NCBI GenBank assembly: GCA_963681505.1
Contig: OY811977.1
Location: forward strand, 716,001-780,000
DNA from: Eunapius fragilis
Taxonomy: Eukaryota; Porifera; Demospongiae; Spongillida; Spongillidae
Length of the DNA stretch: 64,000 nucleotides
Direction of reading: 5' to 3'
How positions within the stretch are numbered: position 1 is the stretch's first letter; the number at the start of each line of letters is the position of its first letter. This document shows, one piece after another, positions 1 to 16,400 of this stretch. The notes beneath the pieces are model-generated. The model saw only the letters and a list, made by a program, of their open reading frames with translations. It was not told the origin of the DNA and did not search any database. Both the position numbers and the translations under genes were made by a program.

Positions 1-3000
1 TCGCAACTCCACTAGTTTGTTAAAATAACACCTTGGTTGGAACATAGATAATTTACTCCCATAGAAATGTATGGGGGGAACTACTAATCTATTTGCATCG
101 TACAGCCAAACCAATATGCTGAATAAATAGGAGGCATTATTTAGAGAAAGAAAACAGGTTACTTGTTCGTTCCATGAATACATATCGCAATTCCACTAGT
201 TTGTTAAATTAACACCTTGGTTGGAACATAGATACTTTTCTCCCATAGAAATGTATGGTAGGGAACCACTTATCTATTTGCATCGTACAGCCAAACCAAT
301 GAACTGAATAAACAGGAGGCATTATTTAGAGAAAGAAAACAGGTTACTTGTTCGTTCCATGAATACATATCGCAACTCCACTAGTTTGTTAAATTAACAC
401 CTTGGTTGGAACATAGATACTTTTCTCCCATAGAAATGTATGGTAGGGAACCACTAATCTATTTGCATCGTACAGCGAAACCAATGAACTGAATATATAG
501 GAGGCATTATTTAGAGAAAGAAAACAGGTTACTCGTTCGTTCCATGAATACATATCGCAATTCCACTAGTTTGTTAAATTAACACTTTGGTGGGAAGATA
601 ACCAATTTTCTCCCATAGAAATGTATGGGAGGGAACCACTAATCTATATGCATCGTACAGCCAAATCAATGTGCTGAATATATTGGAAGCATTATTTAGA
701 GAAAGAAAACAGGTTACTCGTTCGTTCCATGATTACATATCGCAACTCCACTAGTTTGTTTAATTAACACCGTGGTTGGAACATAGCCAATTTTCTCCCA
801 TAGAAATGTATGGGAGGGAACCACTAATCTATATGCATCGTACAGCCAAACCAATGAGGTGAATATATAGGAGGCAATATTTAGGGAAAGAAAACAGGTT
901 ACTCGTTCGTTCCATGAATACATATATCAACTCCACTAGTTTGTTAAATTAACACCTTGGTTGGAACACAGCCAATTTTCTCCCATAGAAATGTATGGGA
1001 TGGAACCACTAATCTATTTGCATCATACAGCCAAACCAATATACTGAATAAATACGAGGCATTGTTTAGAGAAAGAAAACAGGTTACTCGTTCGTTCCAT
1101 GAATACATATCGCAATTCCACTAGTTTGTTAAATTAACACCTTGGTTGGAGCATAGATACTTTTCTCCCTTAGAAATGTATGGGAGGGAACCACTAATCT
1201 ATTTGCATCGTACAGCCAAACCAATATGCTTGATCAATAGGAGGCATTATTTAGAGAAAGAAAACAGGTTACTCGTTCGTTCCATGAATTCATATCGCAA
1301 TTCCCTAGTTTTTTAAATTAACACCCTGGTGGGAAGATAGCCAATATTCTCCCATAGAAAGGTACGGGAGGGAACCACTAATCTATTTGCATCGTACAGC
1401 CGAACCAATGTGCTGAATATACTGTAGGCATTATTTAGAGAAAGAAAACAGGTTACTCGTTCGTTCCATGATTATATATCGCAACTCCACTAGTTTGTTA
1501 AATTAACACCGTGGTTGGAACATAGCCAATTGTCTCCCATAGTAATGTATGGGAGGGAACCACTAATCTATTTGCATCGTACAGCCAAACCAATATGCTG
1601 TATAAATAGTAGGTATTTATTAGATAAAGAAAACAGGTTACTCGTTCGTTCCATGAATACATATCGCAACTCCACTAGTTTGTTAAATTAACACCATGGT
1701 TGGAACGTAGCCAATTTTCTCCCATAGAAATGTATGCGAGGGAACCACTAATCTATTTGCATCGTACAGCCAAACCAATATGCTGAATAAATAGGAGGCA
1801 TTATTTTGAGAAAGAAAACAGGTTACTCGTTCGTTCCATGAATACATATCGCAATTCCACTAGTTTGTTGAATTAACAGCGTGGTTGGAACATAGCCAAT
1901 TTTCTCCCATAGAAATTATGGGATGGAACCACTAATCTATTTGCATCATACAGCCAAACCAATATGCTGAATAAATACGAGGCATTGTTTAGAGAAAGAA
2001 AACAGGTTACTCGTTCGTTCCATGAATACATATCGCAATTCCACTAGTTTGTTAAATTAACACCTTGGTTGGAGCATAGATTCTTTTCTCCCTTAGAAAT
2101 GTATGGGAGGGAACCACTAATCTATTTGCATCGTACAGCCAGACCAATATGCTTCATCAATAGGAGGCATTATTTAGAGAAAGAAAACAGGTTACTCGTT
2201 CTTTCCATGAATACACATCGCAATTCCCTAGTTTGTTGAATTAACACCCTGGTGGGAAGGTAGCCAATTTTCTCCCATAGAAAGGTATGGGAGGGAACCA
2301 CTAATCTATTTGCATCGTACAGCCAAACCAATGTGCTGAATATATTGTAGGCAATTATTTAGAGAAAGAAAACAGGTTCCTGGTTCGTTCCATGATTATA
2401 TATCGCAACTCCACTAGTTTGTTAAATTAACACCGTGGTTGGAACATAGCCAATTGTCTCCCATAGTAATGTATGGGAGGGAACCACTAATCTAATTGCA
2501 TCGTACAGCCAAACCAATGTGCTGAATATATTGTAGGCATTATTTAGAGAAAGAAAACAGGTTACTCGTTCGTTCCATGATTATATATCGCAACTCCACT
2601 AGTTTGTTAAATTAACACCGTGGTTGGAACATAGCCAATTGTCTCCCATAGTAATGTATGGGAGGGAACCACTAATCTGTTTGCATCGTACAGCCAAACC
2701 AATATGCTGAATAAATAGTAGGCATTTATTAGATAAAGAAAACAGGTTACTCGTTCGTTCCATGAATTCAGATCGCAACTCCACTAGTTTGTTAAATTAA
2801 CACCTTGGTTGGAACATAGCCAACTTTCTCCCATAGAAATGTATGGGACGGAACCACTAATCTATTTGCATCGTACAGCCAAACCAATGAGCTGAATACA
2901 TAGGAGGCATGATTTAGAGAAAGAAAACAGGTTACTCGTTCGTTCCATGAATACATATCTCAACTCCACTAGTTTTGTTAAATTAAAACCGTAGTTGGAA

Positions 3001-4750
3001 CATAGCCAAATTTCTCCCATAGAAATGTATGGGAGGGAACCACTAATCTATTTGAATGGTAAAGCCAAACCAATGTGCTGAATATATTGGAGGCATTATT
3101 TAGAGAAAGAAAACAGGTTACTCGTTCGTTCGATGATTATATATCGCAACTCCACTAGTTTGTTAAATTAACACCGTGGTTGGAACATACCCAATTTTCT
3201 CCCATGGAAATGTATGGGAGGGAACCACTAATCTATTTGCATCGTACAGCCAAACCAAAATGCTGAATATATAGGAGGCATTATTGAGAGAAAGAAAACA
3301 GGTTACTCGTTCGTTCCATGAATACATATCGCAATTCCACTAGTTTGTTAAAGTAACACCTTGGTTGGAGCATAGATACTTCTCTCCCTTAGAAATGTAT
3401 GGGAGGGAACCACTAATCTATTTGCATCGTACAGCCAAACCAATATGCTGAATAAATAGGAGGCATTATTTAGAGAAAGAAAACAGGTTACTCGTTCGTT
3501 CCATGAATACATATCGCAATTCCCTAGTTTGTTAAATTAACACCTTGGTGGGAACATAGCCAATTTTCTCCCATAGAAATGTATGGGATGGAACCACTAA
3601 TCCATTTGCATCATACAGCCAAACCAATATGCTGAATAAATACGAGGCATTGTTGAGAGAAAGAAAACAGGTTACTCGTTCGTTCCATGAATACATTTCG
3701 CAATTCCACTAGTTTGTTAAATTAACACCTTGGTTGGAGCATAGATACTTTTCTCCCTTAGAAATGTATGGGAGGGAACCACTAATCTTTTTGCATCGTA
3801 CAGCCAAACCAATATGCTGTATAAATTGGAGGCATTATTTTGAGAAAGAAAACAGGTTACTCGTTCGTTCCATGAATACATATCGCAATTCCACTAGTTT
3901 GTTAAATTAACACCTTGGTGGGAAGATAGCCAATTTTCTCCCATAGAAAGGTATGGGAGGGAACCACTAATCTATTTGCATCGTACAGCCAAACCAATGT
4001 GCTGAATATATTGGAGGCATTATTTAGAGAAAGAAAACAGGTTACTCGTTCGTTCCATGATTATATATCGCAATCCACTAGTTTGTTAAAATAACACCGT
4101 GGTTGGAACATAGCCAATTGTCTCCGATAGTAATATATGGGAGGGAACCACTAATCTATTTGCATCGTACAGCCAAACCAATATGCTGAATAAATAGTAG
4201 GCATTTATTAGATAAAGAAAACAGGTTACTCGTTCGTTCCATGAATACATATCGCAACTCCACTAGTTTGTTAAATTAACACCTTGGTTGGAACATAGCC
4301 AACTTTCTCCCATAGAAAAGTATGGGAGGGAACCACTAATCTATTTGCATCGTACAGCCAAACCAATGAGCTGAAAATATAGGAGGCATTATTTAGAGAA
4401 AGAAAACAGGTTACTCGTTTGTTCCATGAATACTTATCGCAACTCCACTAGTTTCTTAAATTAACACCGTGGTTGGAACAAAGCCAATTTTCTCCCATAG
4501 AAATGTATGGGAGGGTACCACTAATCTATTTGAATGGCACAGCAAAAACAATGAGCTGAATATATAGGATGCATTATTAAGAGAAAGAAAACAGGTTACT
4601 CGTTCGTTCCATGATTACATATTGCAACTCCACTAGTTTGTTAAATTAACACCGTGGTTGGAACATAGCCAATTGTCTCCCATAGAAATGTTCGGGAGGG
4701 AACCACTAATCTATTTGCATCGTACAGCCAAACCAATATGCTGAATAAAT

Positions 4751-7700
4751 AGTAGGCATATATTAGAGAAAGAGAACAGGTTACTCGTTCGTTCCATGAA
4801 TAAATATCGCATCTCCACTAGTACGTTAAATTAACACCTTGGTTGGAACATAGCCAATTTTCTACCATAGAACTGTATGGGAGGGAACCACTAATCTATT
4901 TGAATGGTACAGCCAAACCAATGAGCTGATTATAGAGGAGGCATTATTTTGTAAAAGAAAACAGGTTACTCATTCGTTCCATGAAGTAGGATCGCAACTC
5001 CACTAGTTTGTTAAATTAACACCTTGGTGGGAAGATAGCCAATTTTCTCCAATACAAATGTACGGGAGGGAACCACTAATCTATTTGCATCGTACAGCCA
5101 AACCAATGTGCTGAATATATAGGAGGCATTATTTAGAGAAAGAAAACAGGTTACTCGTTCGATCCATGAATACATATCGCAACTCCACTAGTTTATTAAA
5201 TTAACACCTTGGTTGGAACATAGCCAATTTTCTCCCATAGAAATGTATGGGAGGGAACCACTAATCTATTTGCATCGTACATCCAAACCAATGAGCTGAA
5301 TATATAGGAGGCATTATTTAGAGAAAGAAAACAGGTTACTCGTTCGTTCCATGACTAAATACGGCAACTCCACTAGTTTGTTAAATTAACACCGTGGTTG
5401 GAACATAGCCAATTTTCTCCCATAGAAATGTATGGGAGGGAACCACTAATCTATTTGCATCGTACAGCCAAACCAATGAGCTGAATATATAGGAGGCATT
5501 ATTTAGAGAAAGAAGACAGGTTACTCGTTCGTTCCATGAATACATATCGCAACTCCACTAGTTTGTTAAATTAACACCGTGGTTGGACCATAGCCAATTT
5601 TCTCCCATAGAAATGTATGGGAGGGAACCACTAATCTATTTGCATCGTACAGCCAAACCAATGTGCTAAATATATAGGAGGCATTATTTAGAGAAAGAAA
5701 ACAGGTTACTCGTTCGTTCCATGAATACATATCGCAACTCCACTAGTTTGTTAAATTAACACCTTGGTTGGAACATAGATACTTTTCTCCCATAGAAATG
5801 TATTGTAGGGAACCACTAATCTATTTGCATCGTACAGCCAAACCAATGAACCGAATATATAGGAGGCATTTTTTAGTGAAAGAAAACAGGTTACTCGTTC
5901 GTTCCATGAATACACATCGCAACTCCACTAGTTTGTTAAATTAACACCGTGGTTGGAACATAGCCAATTTTCTCCCATAGAAATGTATTCGAGGGAACCA
6001 CTAATGTATTTGATTGGTACAGCCAATCCAATGAGCTGATTATAGAGGAGGCATTATTGTGTAAAAGAAAACAGGTTACTCGTTCGATCCATTAAGAAGG
6101 ATCGCAACTCCACTAGTTTGTTAAATTAACACCTTGGTGGGAAGATAGCCAATTTTCTCCCATAGAAATGTATGGGAGGGAACCACTAATCTATTTGCAT
6201 CGTACAGCCAAACCGATGAGCTGAATATATAGGAGGCATTACTTAGAGAAAGAAGACAGGTTACTCGTTCGTTCCATGAATAAATATGGCAACTCCACTA
6301 GTTTGTTAAATTAACACCGTGGTTGGAACATAGCCAATTTTCTACCATAGAAATGTATGGGAGGGAACCACTAATCTATTTGCATCGTACAGCCAAACCA
6401 ATATGCTGAATAAATAGTAGGCATATATTAGAGAAAGAGAACAGGTTACTCGTTCGTTCCATGAATAAATATCGCATCTCCACTAGTACGTTAAATTAAC
6501 ACCTTGGTTGGAACATAGCCAATTTTCTACCATAGAACTGTATGGGAGGGAACCACTAATCTATTTGAATGGTACAGCCAAACCAATGAGCTGATTATAG
6601 AGGAGGCATTATTTTGTAAAAGAAAACAGGTTACTCATTCGTTCCATGAAGTAGGATCGCAACTCCACTAGTTTGTTAAATTAACACCTTGGTGGGAAGA
6701 TAGCCAATTTTCTCCAATACAAATGTACGGGAGGGAACCACTAATCTATTTGCATCGTACAGCCAAACCAATGTGCTGAATATATAGGAGGCATTATTTA
6801 GAGAAAGAAAACAGGTTACTCGTTCGATCCATGAATACATATCGCAACTCCACTAGTTTATTAAATTAACACCTTGGTTGGAACATAGCCAATTTTCTCC
6901 CATAGAAATGTATGGGAGGGAACCACTAATCTATTTGCATCGTACATCCAAACCAATGAGCTGAATATATAGGAGGCATTATTTAGAGAAAGAAAACAGG
7001 TTACTCGTTCGTTCCATGACTAAATACGGCAACTCCACTAGTTTGTTAAATTAACACCGTGGTTGGAACATAGCCAATTTTCTCCCATAGAAATGTATGG
7101 GAGGGAACCACTAATCTATTTGCATCGTACAGCCAAACCAATGAGCTGAATATATAGGAGGCATTATTTAGAGAAAGAAGACAGGTTACTCGTTCGTTCC
7201 ATGAATACATATCGCAACTCCACTAGTTTGTTAAATTAACACCGTGGTTGGACCATAGCCAATTTTCTCCCATAGAAATGTATGGGAGGGAACCACTAAT
7301 CTATTTGCATCGTACAGCCAAACCAATGTGCTAAATATATAGGAGGCATTATTTAGAGAAAGAAAACAGGTTACTCGTTCGTTCCATGAATACATATCGC
7401 AACTCCACTAGTTTGTTAAATTAACACCTTGGTTGGAACATAGATACTTTTCTCCCATAGAAATGTATTGTAGGGAACCACTAATCTATTTGCATCGTAC
7501 AGCCAAACCAATGAACCGAATATATAGGAGGCATTTTTTAGTGAAAGAAAACAGGTTACTCGTTCGTTCCATGAATACACATCGCAACTCCACTAGTTTG
7601 TTAAATTAACACCGTGGTTGGAACATAGCCAATTTTCTCCCATAGAAATGTATTCGAGGGAACCACTAATGTATTTGATTGGTACAGCCAATCCAATGAG

Positions 7701-9400
7701 CTGATTATAGAGGAGGCATTATTGTGTAAAAGAAAACAGGTTACTCGTTCGATCCATTAAGAAGGATCGCAACTCCACTAGTTTGTTAAATTAACACCTT
7801 GGTGGGAAGATAGCCAATTTTCTCCCATAGAAATGTATGGGAGGGAACCACTAATCTATTTGCATCGTACAGCCAAACCGATGAGCTGAATATATAGGAG
7901 GCATTACTTAGAGAAAGAAGACAGGTTACTCGTTCGTTCCATGAATAAATATGGCAACTCCACTAGTTTGTTAAATTAACACCGTGGTTGGAACATAGCC
8001 AATTTTCTACCATAGAAATGTATGGGAGGGAACCACTAATCTATTTGCATCGTACAGCCAAACCAATGTGCTGAATATATAGGAGGCATTATTTAGAGAA
8101 AGAAAACAGGTTACTCGTTCGTTCCATGAATACATATCGCAACTCCACTAGTTTGTTAAATTAACACCTTGGTTGGAACATAGCCAATTTTCTCCCATAG
8201 AAATGTATGGGAGGGAACCACTAATCTATTTGCATCGTACATCCAAACCAATGAGCTGAATATATAGGAGGCATTATTTAGAGAAAGAAAACAGGTTACT
8301 CGTTCGTTCCATGACTAAATACGGCAACTCCACTAGTTTGTTAAATTAACACCGTGGTTGGAACATAGCCAATTTTCTCCCATAGAAATGTATGGGAGGG
8401 AACCACTAATCTATTTGCATCGTACAGCCAAACCAATGAGCTGAATATATAGGAGGCATTATTTAGAGAAAGAAGACAGGTTACTCGTTCGTTCCATGAA
8501 TACATATCGCAACTCCACTAGTTTGTTAAATTAACACCGTGGTTGGACCATAGCCAATTTTCTCCCATAGAAATGTATGGGAGGGAACCACTAATCTATT
8601 TGCATCGTACAGCCAAACCAATGTGCTAAATATATAGGAGGCATTATTTAGAGAAAGAAAACAGGTTACTCGTTCGTTCCATGAATACATATCGCAACTC
8701 CACTAGTTTGTTAAATTAACACCTTGGTTGGAACATAGATACTTTTCTCCCATAGAAATGTATTGTAGGGAACCACTAATCTATTTGCATCGTACAGCCA
8801 AACCAATGAACCGAATATATAGGAGGCATTTTTTAGTGAAAGAAAACAGGTTACTCGTTCGTTCCATGAATACACATCGCAACTCCACTAGTTTGTTAAA
8901 TTAACACCGTGGTTGGAACATAGCCAATTTTCTCCCATAGAAATGTATTCGAGGGAACCACTAATGTATTTGATTGGTACAGCCAATCCAATGAGCTGAT
9001 TATAGAGGAGGCATTATTGTGTAAAAGAAAACAGGTTACTCGTTCGATCCATTAAGAAGGATCGCAACTCCACTAGTTTGTTAAATTAACACCTTGGTGG
9101 GAAGATAGCCAATTTTCTCCCATAGAAATGTATGGGAGGGAACCACTAATCTATTTGCATCGTACAGCCAAACCGATGAGCTGAATATATAGGAGGCATT
9201 ACTTAGAGAAAGAAGACAGGTTACTCGTTCGTTCCATGAATAAATATGGCAACTCCACTAGTTTGTTAAATTAACACCGTGGTTGGAACATAGCCAATTT
9301 TCTACCATAGAAATGTATGGGAGGGAACCACTAATCTATTTGCATCGTACAGCCAAACCAATGTGCTGAATATATAGGAGGCATTATTTAGAGAAAGAAA
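4751..9400. repeat. Higher-order repeats in satellite A (1665 bp and 1295 bp)
   Basis: Diagnostic monomer variants recur in the same order. A variant reading AGTAGGCATATATTAGAG is at 4751 and 6416, and the variant AACCGATGAG is at 6211, 7876 and 9171. The intervals are 1665 bases (9 monomers) and then 1295 bases (7 monomers). The second block looks like the first with two monomers missing, so this is recent unequal exchange over blocks of monomers rather than independent drift. Confidence 0.85.
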
Positions 9401-12400
9401 ACAGGTTACTCGTTCGTTCCATGAATACATATCGCAACTCCACTAGTTTGTTAAATTAACACCTTGGTTGGAACATAGCCAATTTTCTCCCATAGAAATG
9501 TATCGGAGGGAACCACTAATCTATTTGAATGGTACAGCCAAACCAATGAACGGATTATGGAGGAGGCATTATTTGGTAAAAGAAAACAGGTTACTCGTTC
9601 GTTCCATGAAGTAGGATCGCAACTCCACTAGTTAGTTTAATTAACACCGTTGTGGGAAGATAGCCAATTTTCTCCCATACAAATGTATGGGAGGGAACCA
9701 CTAATCTATTTGCATCGTACAGCCAATCCAATGAGCTGAATAGATAGGAGGCATTATTTAGAGAAAGAAATCAGGTTACTCGTTCGTTCCATGAATACAT
9801 ATCGCAACTCCACTAGTTTGTTAAAGTAACACTGTGGTTGGAACATAGCCAATTTTCTCCCATAGAAATGTATGGGAGGGAACCACTAATCTATATGCAT
9901 CGTACAGCCAAACCAATGAGCTGAATGTATAGGAGCCATTATTTAGAGAAAGAAAACAGGTTACTCGTTCGTTCCATGATTACATATCGCAACTCCACTA
10001 GTTTGTTAATTTAACACCGTGGTTGAAACATAGCCAATTGTCTCCCATAGAAGTGGATGGGAGGGAACCACTAATCTATTTGAATGGTACAGCCAAACCA
10101 ATGAGCTGATTATAGAGGAGGCATTATTTTTTAAAAGAAAACAGGTTACTCGTTCGTTCCATGAAGTAGGATCGCAACTCCACTAGTTAGTTTAATTAAC
10201 ACCTTGGTGGGAAGATAGCCAATTTTCTCGCATAGAAATGTATGGGAGGGAACCACTAATCTATATGCATCGTACAGCCAAACCAATGAGCTGAATATAT
10301 AGGAGGCATTATTTAGAGAAAGAAAACAGGTTACTCGTTCATTCCATGAATACATATCGCAACTCCACTAGTTTGTTAAATTAACACTGTGTTTGGAACA
10401 TAGCCAATTTTCTCCCATAGAAATGTATGGGAGGGAACCACTAATCTATTTGAATGGTACAGCCAAACCAATGAGCTGAATATATAGGAAGCATTATTTA
10501 GAGAAAGAAAACAGGTTACTCGTTCGTTCCATGATTACATATCGCAACTCCACTAGTTTGTTAAATTAGCACCGTGGTTGGAACATAGCCAATTTTCTCC
10601 CATAGAAATGTATGGGAGGGAACCACTAATCTATATGCATCGTACAGCCAAACCAATGAGCTGAATATATAGGAGGCATTATTTAGAGAAAGAAAACAGG
10701 TTACTCGTTCATTCCATGAATACATATCGCGTCTCCACTAGATTGTTAAATTAACACCGTGGTTGGAACATAGCCAATTTTCTCCCATAGAAATGTATGG
10801 GATGGAACCACTAATCTATTTGCATCGTACAGCCAAACCAATATGCTGAATAAATAGGAGGCATTGTTCAGAGAAAGAAAACAGGTTACTCGTTCGTTCC
10901 ATGAATACATATCGCAATTCCACTAGTTTTTTAAATTAACACCTTGGTTGGAACATAGATCCTTTTCTCCCATAGAAATGTATGGGAGGGAACCACTAAT
11001 CTAATTGCATCGTACAGCCAAACCAATATGCTGAATAAATAGGAGGCATTACTTAGAGAATGAAAACAGGTTACTCGTTCGTTCCATGAATACATAACGC
11101 AATTCCACTAGTTTGTTAGAATTACACCTTGGATGGAACATAGCCAATTTTCTCCCATAGAAATGTATGGGAGGGAACCACTAATCTATTTGCATCGTAC
11201 AGCCAAACCAATGTGCTGAATATATTGGAGGCATTATTTTATAAAAGAAAATAGGTTACTCGTTCGTTCCATGAAGTAGGATCGCAACTCAACTAGTTTG
11301 TTAAATTAACACCTTGGTAGGAAGATAGCATATTTTCTCGCATAGAAATGTATGGGAGGGAAACACTAATCTATTTGCATCGTACAGTCAAACCAATGAG
11401 CTGAATATATAGGAGGCATTATTAAGAGAAAGAAGACAGGTTACTCGTTCGTTCCATGAATACATATCGTAACTCCACTAGTTTGTTAAATTAACACCGT
11501 GGTTGGAACATAGCCAATTTTCTCCCATAGAAATGTATGGGAGGGAACCACTAATCTATTTGCATCGTACAGCCAAACCAATTTGCTGAATATATAGTAG
11601 GCATTATTTAGAGAAAGAAAACAGGTTACTCGTTCGTTCCATGAATACATAACTCAACTCCACTAGTTTGTTAAATTAACACCGTGGTTGGAACATAGCC
11701 AATTTTCTCCCACAGAAATGTATGGGATGGAACCACTAATCCATTTGAATGGTACAGACAAACCAATGAGCTGATTATAGAGGATGCATTATTTTGTAAA
11801 AGAAAACAGGTTACTCGTTCGTTCCATGAAGTAGGATCGCAACTCCACTAGTTTGTTAAATTAACACCTTGGTGGGAAGATAGCCAATTTTCTCCCATAC
11901 TCATGTATTGGAGGGAACCACTAATCTATTTGCATCGTACAGCCAAACCAATGAGCTGAATATATAGGAGGCATTATTTAGAGAAAGAAAACAGGTTACT
12001 CGTTTTTTCCATGAATACATATCGCAACTCCACTAGTTTGTTAAATTAACACCGTGGTTGGAACATAGCCAATTTTCTCCCATAGAAATGTATGGGAAGG
12101 AAACACTAATCTATTTGCATCGTACAGCAAATCCAATATGCTGAATAAATAGGAGGCATTGTTAGGAGAAAGAAAACAGGTTATTCGTTCGTTCCATGAA
12201 TACATATCGCAACTCCACTAGTTTGTTAAATTAACACCTTGGTTGGAACATAGATAATTTTCTCCCATAGAAATGTATGGGAGGGAACCACTAATCTATT
12301 TGCATTGTACAGCCAAACCAATGAGCTGAATCTATAGGAGGCATTATTTAGAGAAAGAAAACAGGTTACTCGTTCGTTCCATGAATACATATCGCAACTC

Positions 12401-13430
12401 CACAAGTTTGTTAAATTAACACCGTGGTTGGAACATAGCCAATTTTCTCCCATAGAAATGTATGGGAGGGTACCACTAATCCATTTGAATGGTACAGCCA
12501 AACCAATGAGCTGAATATATAGGAGGCATTATTTAGAGAAAGAAAACAGGTTACTCGTTCGTTCCATGATACCATATCGCAACTTCAATAGTTTGTTAAA
12601 TTAGCACCGTGGTTGGAACATAGCCAATTTTCTCCCATAGAAATGTATGGGAGGGTACCACTAATCTATTTGAATGGTACAGCCAAACCAATGAGCTGAA
12701 TATATAGGAGGCATTATTTAGAGAAAGAAAACAGGTTACTCGTTCGTTCCATGATACCATATCGCAACTTCAATAGTTTGTTAAATTAACACCGTGGTTC
12801 GAACATAGCCAATTGTCTCCCATAGAAATGTATGGGAGGGAACCACTAATCCATTTGAATGGTACAGCCAAACCAATGAGCTGATTAAAGAGGAGGCATT
12901 ATTTTTTAAAAGAAAACAGGTTACTCGTTCGTTCCAAGAAGTAGGATCGCAACTCCACTAGTTAGTTTAATTAACACCGTTGTGGGAAGATAGCCAATTT
13001 TCTCCCATACAAATGTATGGGAGGGAACCACTAATCTATTTGCATCGTACAGCCAATCCAATGAGCTGAATAGATAGGAGGCAATATTTAGAGAAAGAAA
13101 TCAGGTTACTCGTTCGTTCCATAAATACATATCGCAACTCCACTAGTTTGTTAAATTAACACTGTGGTTGGAACATAGCCAATTTTCACCCATAGAAATG
13201 TATGGGAGGGAACCACTAATCTATTTGAATGGTACAGCCAAACCAATGAGCTGAATATATAGGAGGCATTATTTAGAGAAAGAAAACAGGTTACTCGTTC
13301 GTTCCATGATTACATATCGCAACTCCACTAGTTTGTTAAATTAGCACCGTGGTTGGAACATAGCCAATTTTCTCCCATAGAAATGTATGGGAGGGAACCA
13401 CTAATCTATATGCATCGTACAGCCAAACCA

Positions 13431-16400
13431 ATGAGCGGAATGTATAGGAGCCATTATTTAGAGAAAGAAAACAGGTTACTCGTTCGTTCCATGATTACAT
13501 ATCGCAACTCCACTAGTTTGTTAAATTAACACCGTGGTTGGAACATAGCCAATTGTCTCCCATAGAAATGTATGGGAGGGAACCACTAATCTATTTGAAT
13601 GGTACCGCCAAACCAATGAGCTGAATATAGAGGAGGCATTATTTTTTAAAAGAAAACAGGTTACTCGTTCGTTCCATGAAGTAGGATCGCAACTCCACTA
13701 GTTAGTTTAATTTACACCTTGGTGGGAAGATAGCCAATTTTCTCCCATAGAAATGTATAGGAGGGAACCACTAATCTATTTGCATCGTACAGCCAAACCA
13801 ATATGCTGAATAAATAGGAGGCATTACTTAGAGAAAGAAAACAGGTTACTCGTTCGTTCCATGAATACATAACGCAATTCCACTAGTTTGTTAAAATAAC
13901 ACCTTGGATGGAACATAGCCAATGTTCTCCCATAGAAATGTATGGGAGGGAACCACTAATCTATTTGCATCGTACAGCCAAACCAATGTGCTGAATATAT
14001 TGGAGGCATTATTTTATAAAAGAAAATAGGTTACTCGTTCGCTCCATGAAGTAGGATCGCAACTCAACTAGTTTGTTGAATTAACACCTTGGTAGGAAGA
14101 TAGCATATTTTCTCGCATAGAAATGTATGGGAGGGAAACACTAATCTATTTGCATCGTACAGCCAAACCAATGAGCTGAATATATAGGAGGCATTATTTA
14201 GAGAAAGAAGACAGGTTACTCGTTCGTTCCATGAATACATATCGCAACTCCACTAGTTTGTTAAATTAACACCGTGGTTGGAACATAGCCAATTTTCTCC
14301 CATAGAAATGTATGGGAGGGAACCACTAATCTATTTGCATTGTACAGCCAAACCAATATGCTGAATATATAGTAGGCATTATTTAGAGAAAGAAAACAGG
14401 TTACTCGTTCGTTCCATGAATACATAACTCAACTCCACTAGTCTGTTAAATTAACACCGTGGTTGGAACATAGCCAATTTTCTCCCACAGAAATGTATGG
14501 GATGGAACCACTAATCCATTTGAATGGTACAGACAAACCAATGAGCTGATTATAGAGGAGGCATTATTTGGTAAAAGAAAACAGGTTACTCGTTCGTTCC
14601 ATGAAGTAGGATCGCAACTCCACTAGTTTGTTAAATTAACACCTTGGTGGGAAGATAGCCAATTTTCTCCCATACTCATGTATTGGAGGGAACCACTAAT
14701 CTATTTGCATCGTACAGCCAAACCAATGAGCTGAATATATAGGAGGCATTATTTAGAGAAAGAAAACAGGTTACTCGTTTTTTCCATGAATACATATCGC
14801 AACTCCACTAGTTTGTTAAATTAACACCGTGGTTGGAACATAGCCAATTTTCTCCCTTAGAAATGTATGGGAAGGAGCCACTAATCTATTTGCATCGTAC
14901 AGCCAATCCAATATGCTGAATAAATAGGAGGCATTGTTAGGAGAAAGAAAACAGGTTACTCGTTCGTTCCATGAATACATATCGCAACTCCACTAGTTTG
15001 TTAAATTAACACCTTGGTTGGAACATAGATAATTTTCTCCCATAGAAATGTATGGGAGGGAACCACTAATCTATTTGCATTGTACAGCCAAACCAATGAG
15101 CTAAATATATAGGAGGCATTATTTAGAGAAAGAAAACAGGTTACTCGTTCGTTCCATGATTACATATCGCAACTCCACTAGTTTGTTAAATTAGCACCGT
15201 GGTTGGAACATAGCCAATTTTCTCCCTTAGAAATGTATGGGAGGGAACCACTAATCTATATGCATCGTACAGCCAAACCAATGAGCGGAATGTATAGGAG
15301 CCATTATTTAGAGAAAGAAAACAGGTTACTCGTTCGTTCCATGATTACATATCGCAACTCCACTAGTTTGTTAAATTAACACCGTGGTTGGAACATAGCC
15401 AATTGTCTCCCATAGAAATGTATGGGAGGGAACCACTAATCTATTTGAATGGTAACGCCAAACCAATGAGCTGATTATAGAGGAGGCATTATTTTTTAAA
15501 AGAAAACAGGTTACTCGTTCGTTCCATGAAGTAGGATCGCAACTCCACTAGTTAGTTTAATTAACACCTTGGTGGGAAGATAGCCAATTTTCTCCCATAG
15601 AAATGTATGGGAGGGAACCACTAATCTATTTGCATCGTACAGCCAAACCAATATGCTGAATAAATAGGAGGCATTACTTAGAGAAAGAAAACAGGTTACT
15701 CGTTCGTTCCATGAATACATAACGCAATTCCACTAGTTTGTTAAAATAACACCTTGGATGGAACATAGCCAATTTTCTCCCATAGAAATGTATGGGAGGG
15801 AACCACTAATCTATTTGCATCGTACAGCCAAACCAATGTGCTGAATATATTGGAGGCATTATTTTATAAAAGAAAATAGGTTACTCGTTCGTTCCATGAA
15901 GTAGGATCGCAACTCCACTAGTTAGTTTAATTAACACCTTGGTGGGAAGATAGCCAATTTTCTCCCATAGAAATGTATGGGAGGGAACCACTAATCTATT
16001 TGCATCGTACAGCCAAACCAATATGCTGAATAAATAGGAGGCATTACTTAGAGAAAGAAAACAGGTTACTCGTTCGTTCCATGAATACATAACGCAATTC
16101 CACTAGTTTGTTAAAATAACACCTTGGATGGAACATAGCCAATTTTCTCCCATAGAAATGTATGGGAGGGAACCACTAATCTATTTGCATCGTACAGCCA
16201 AACCAATGAGCTAAATATATAGGAGGCATTATTTAGAGAAAGAAAACAGGTTACTCGTTCGTTCCATGATTACATATCGCAACTCCACTAGTTTGTTAAA
16301 TTAGCACCGTGGTTGGAACATAGCCAATTTTCTCCCATAGAAATGTATGGGAGGGAACCACTAATCTATATGCATCGTACAGCCAAACCAATGAGCGGAA

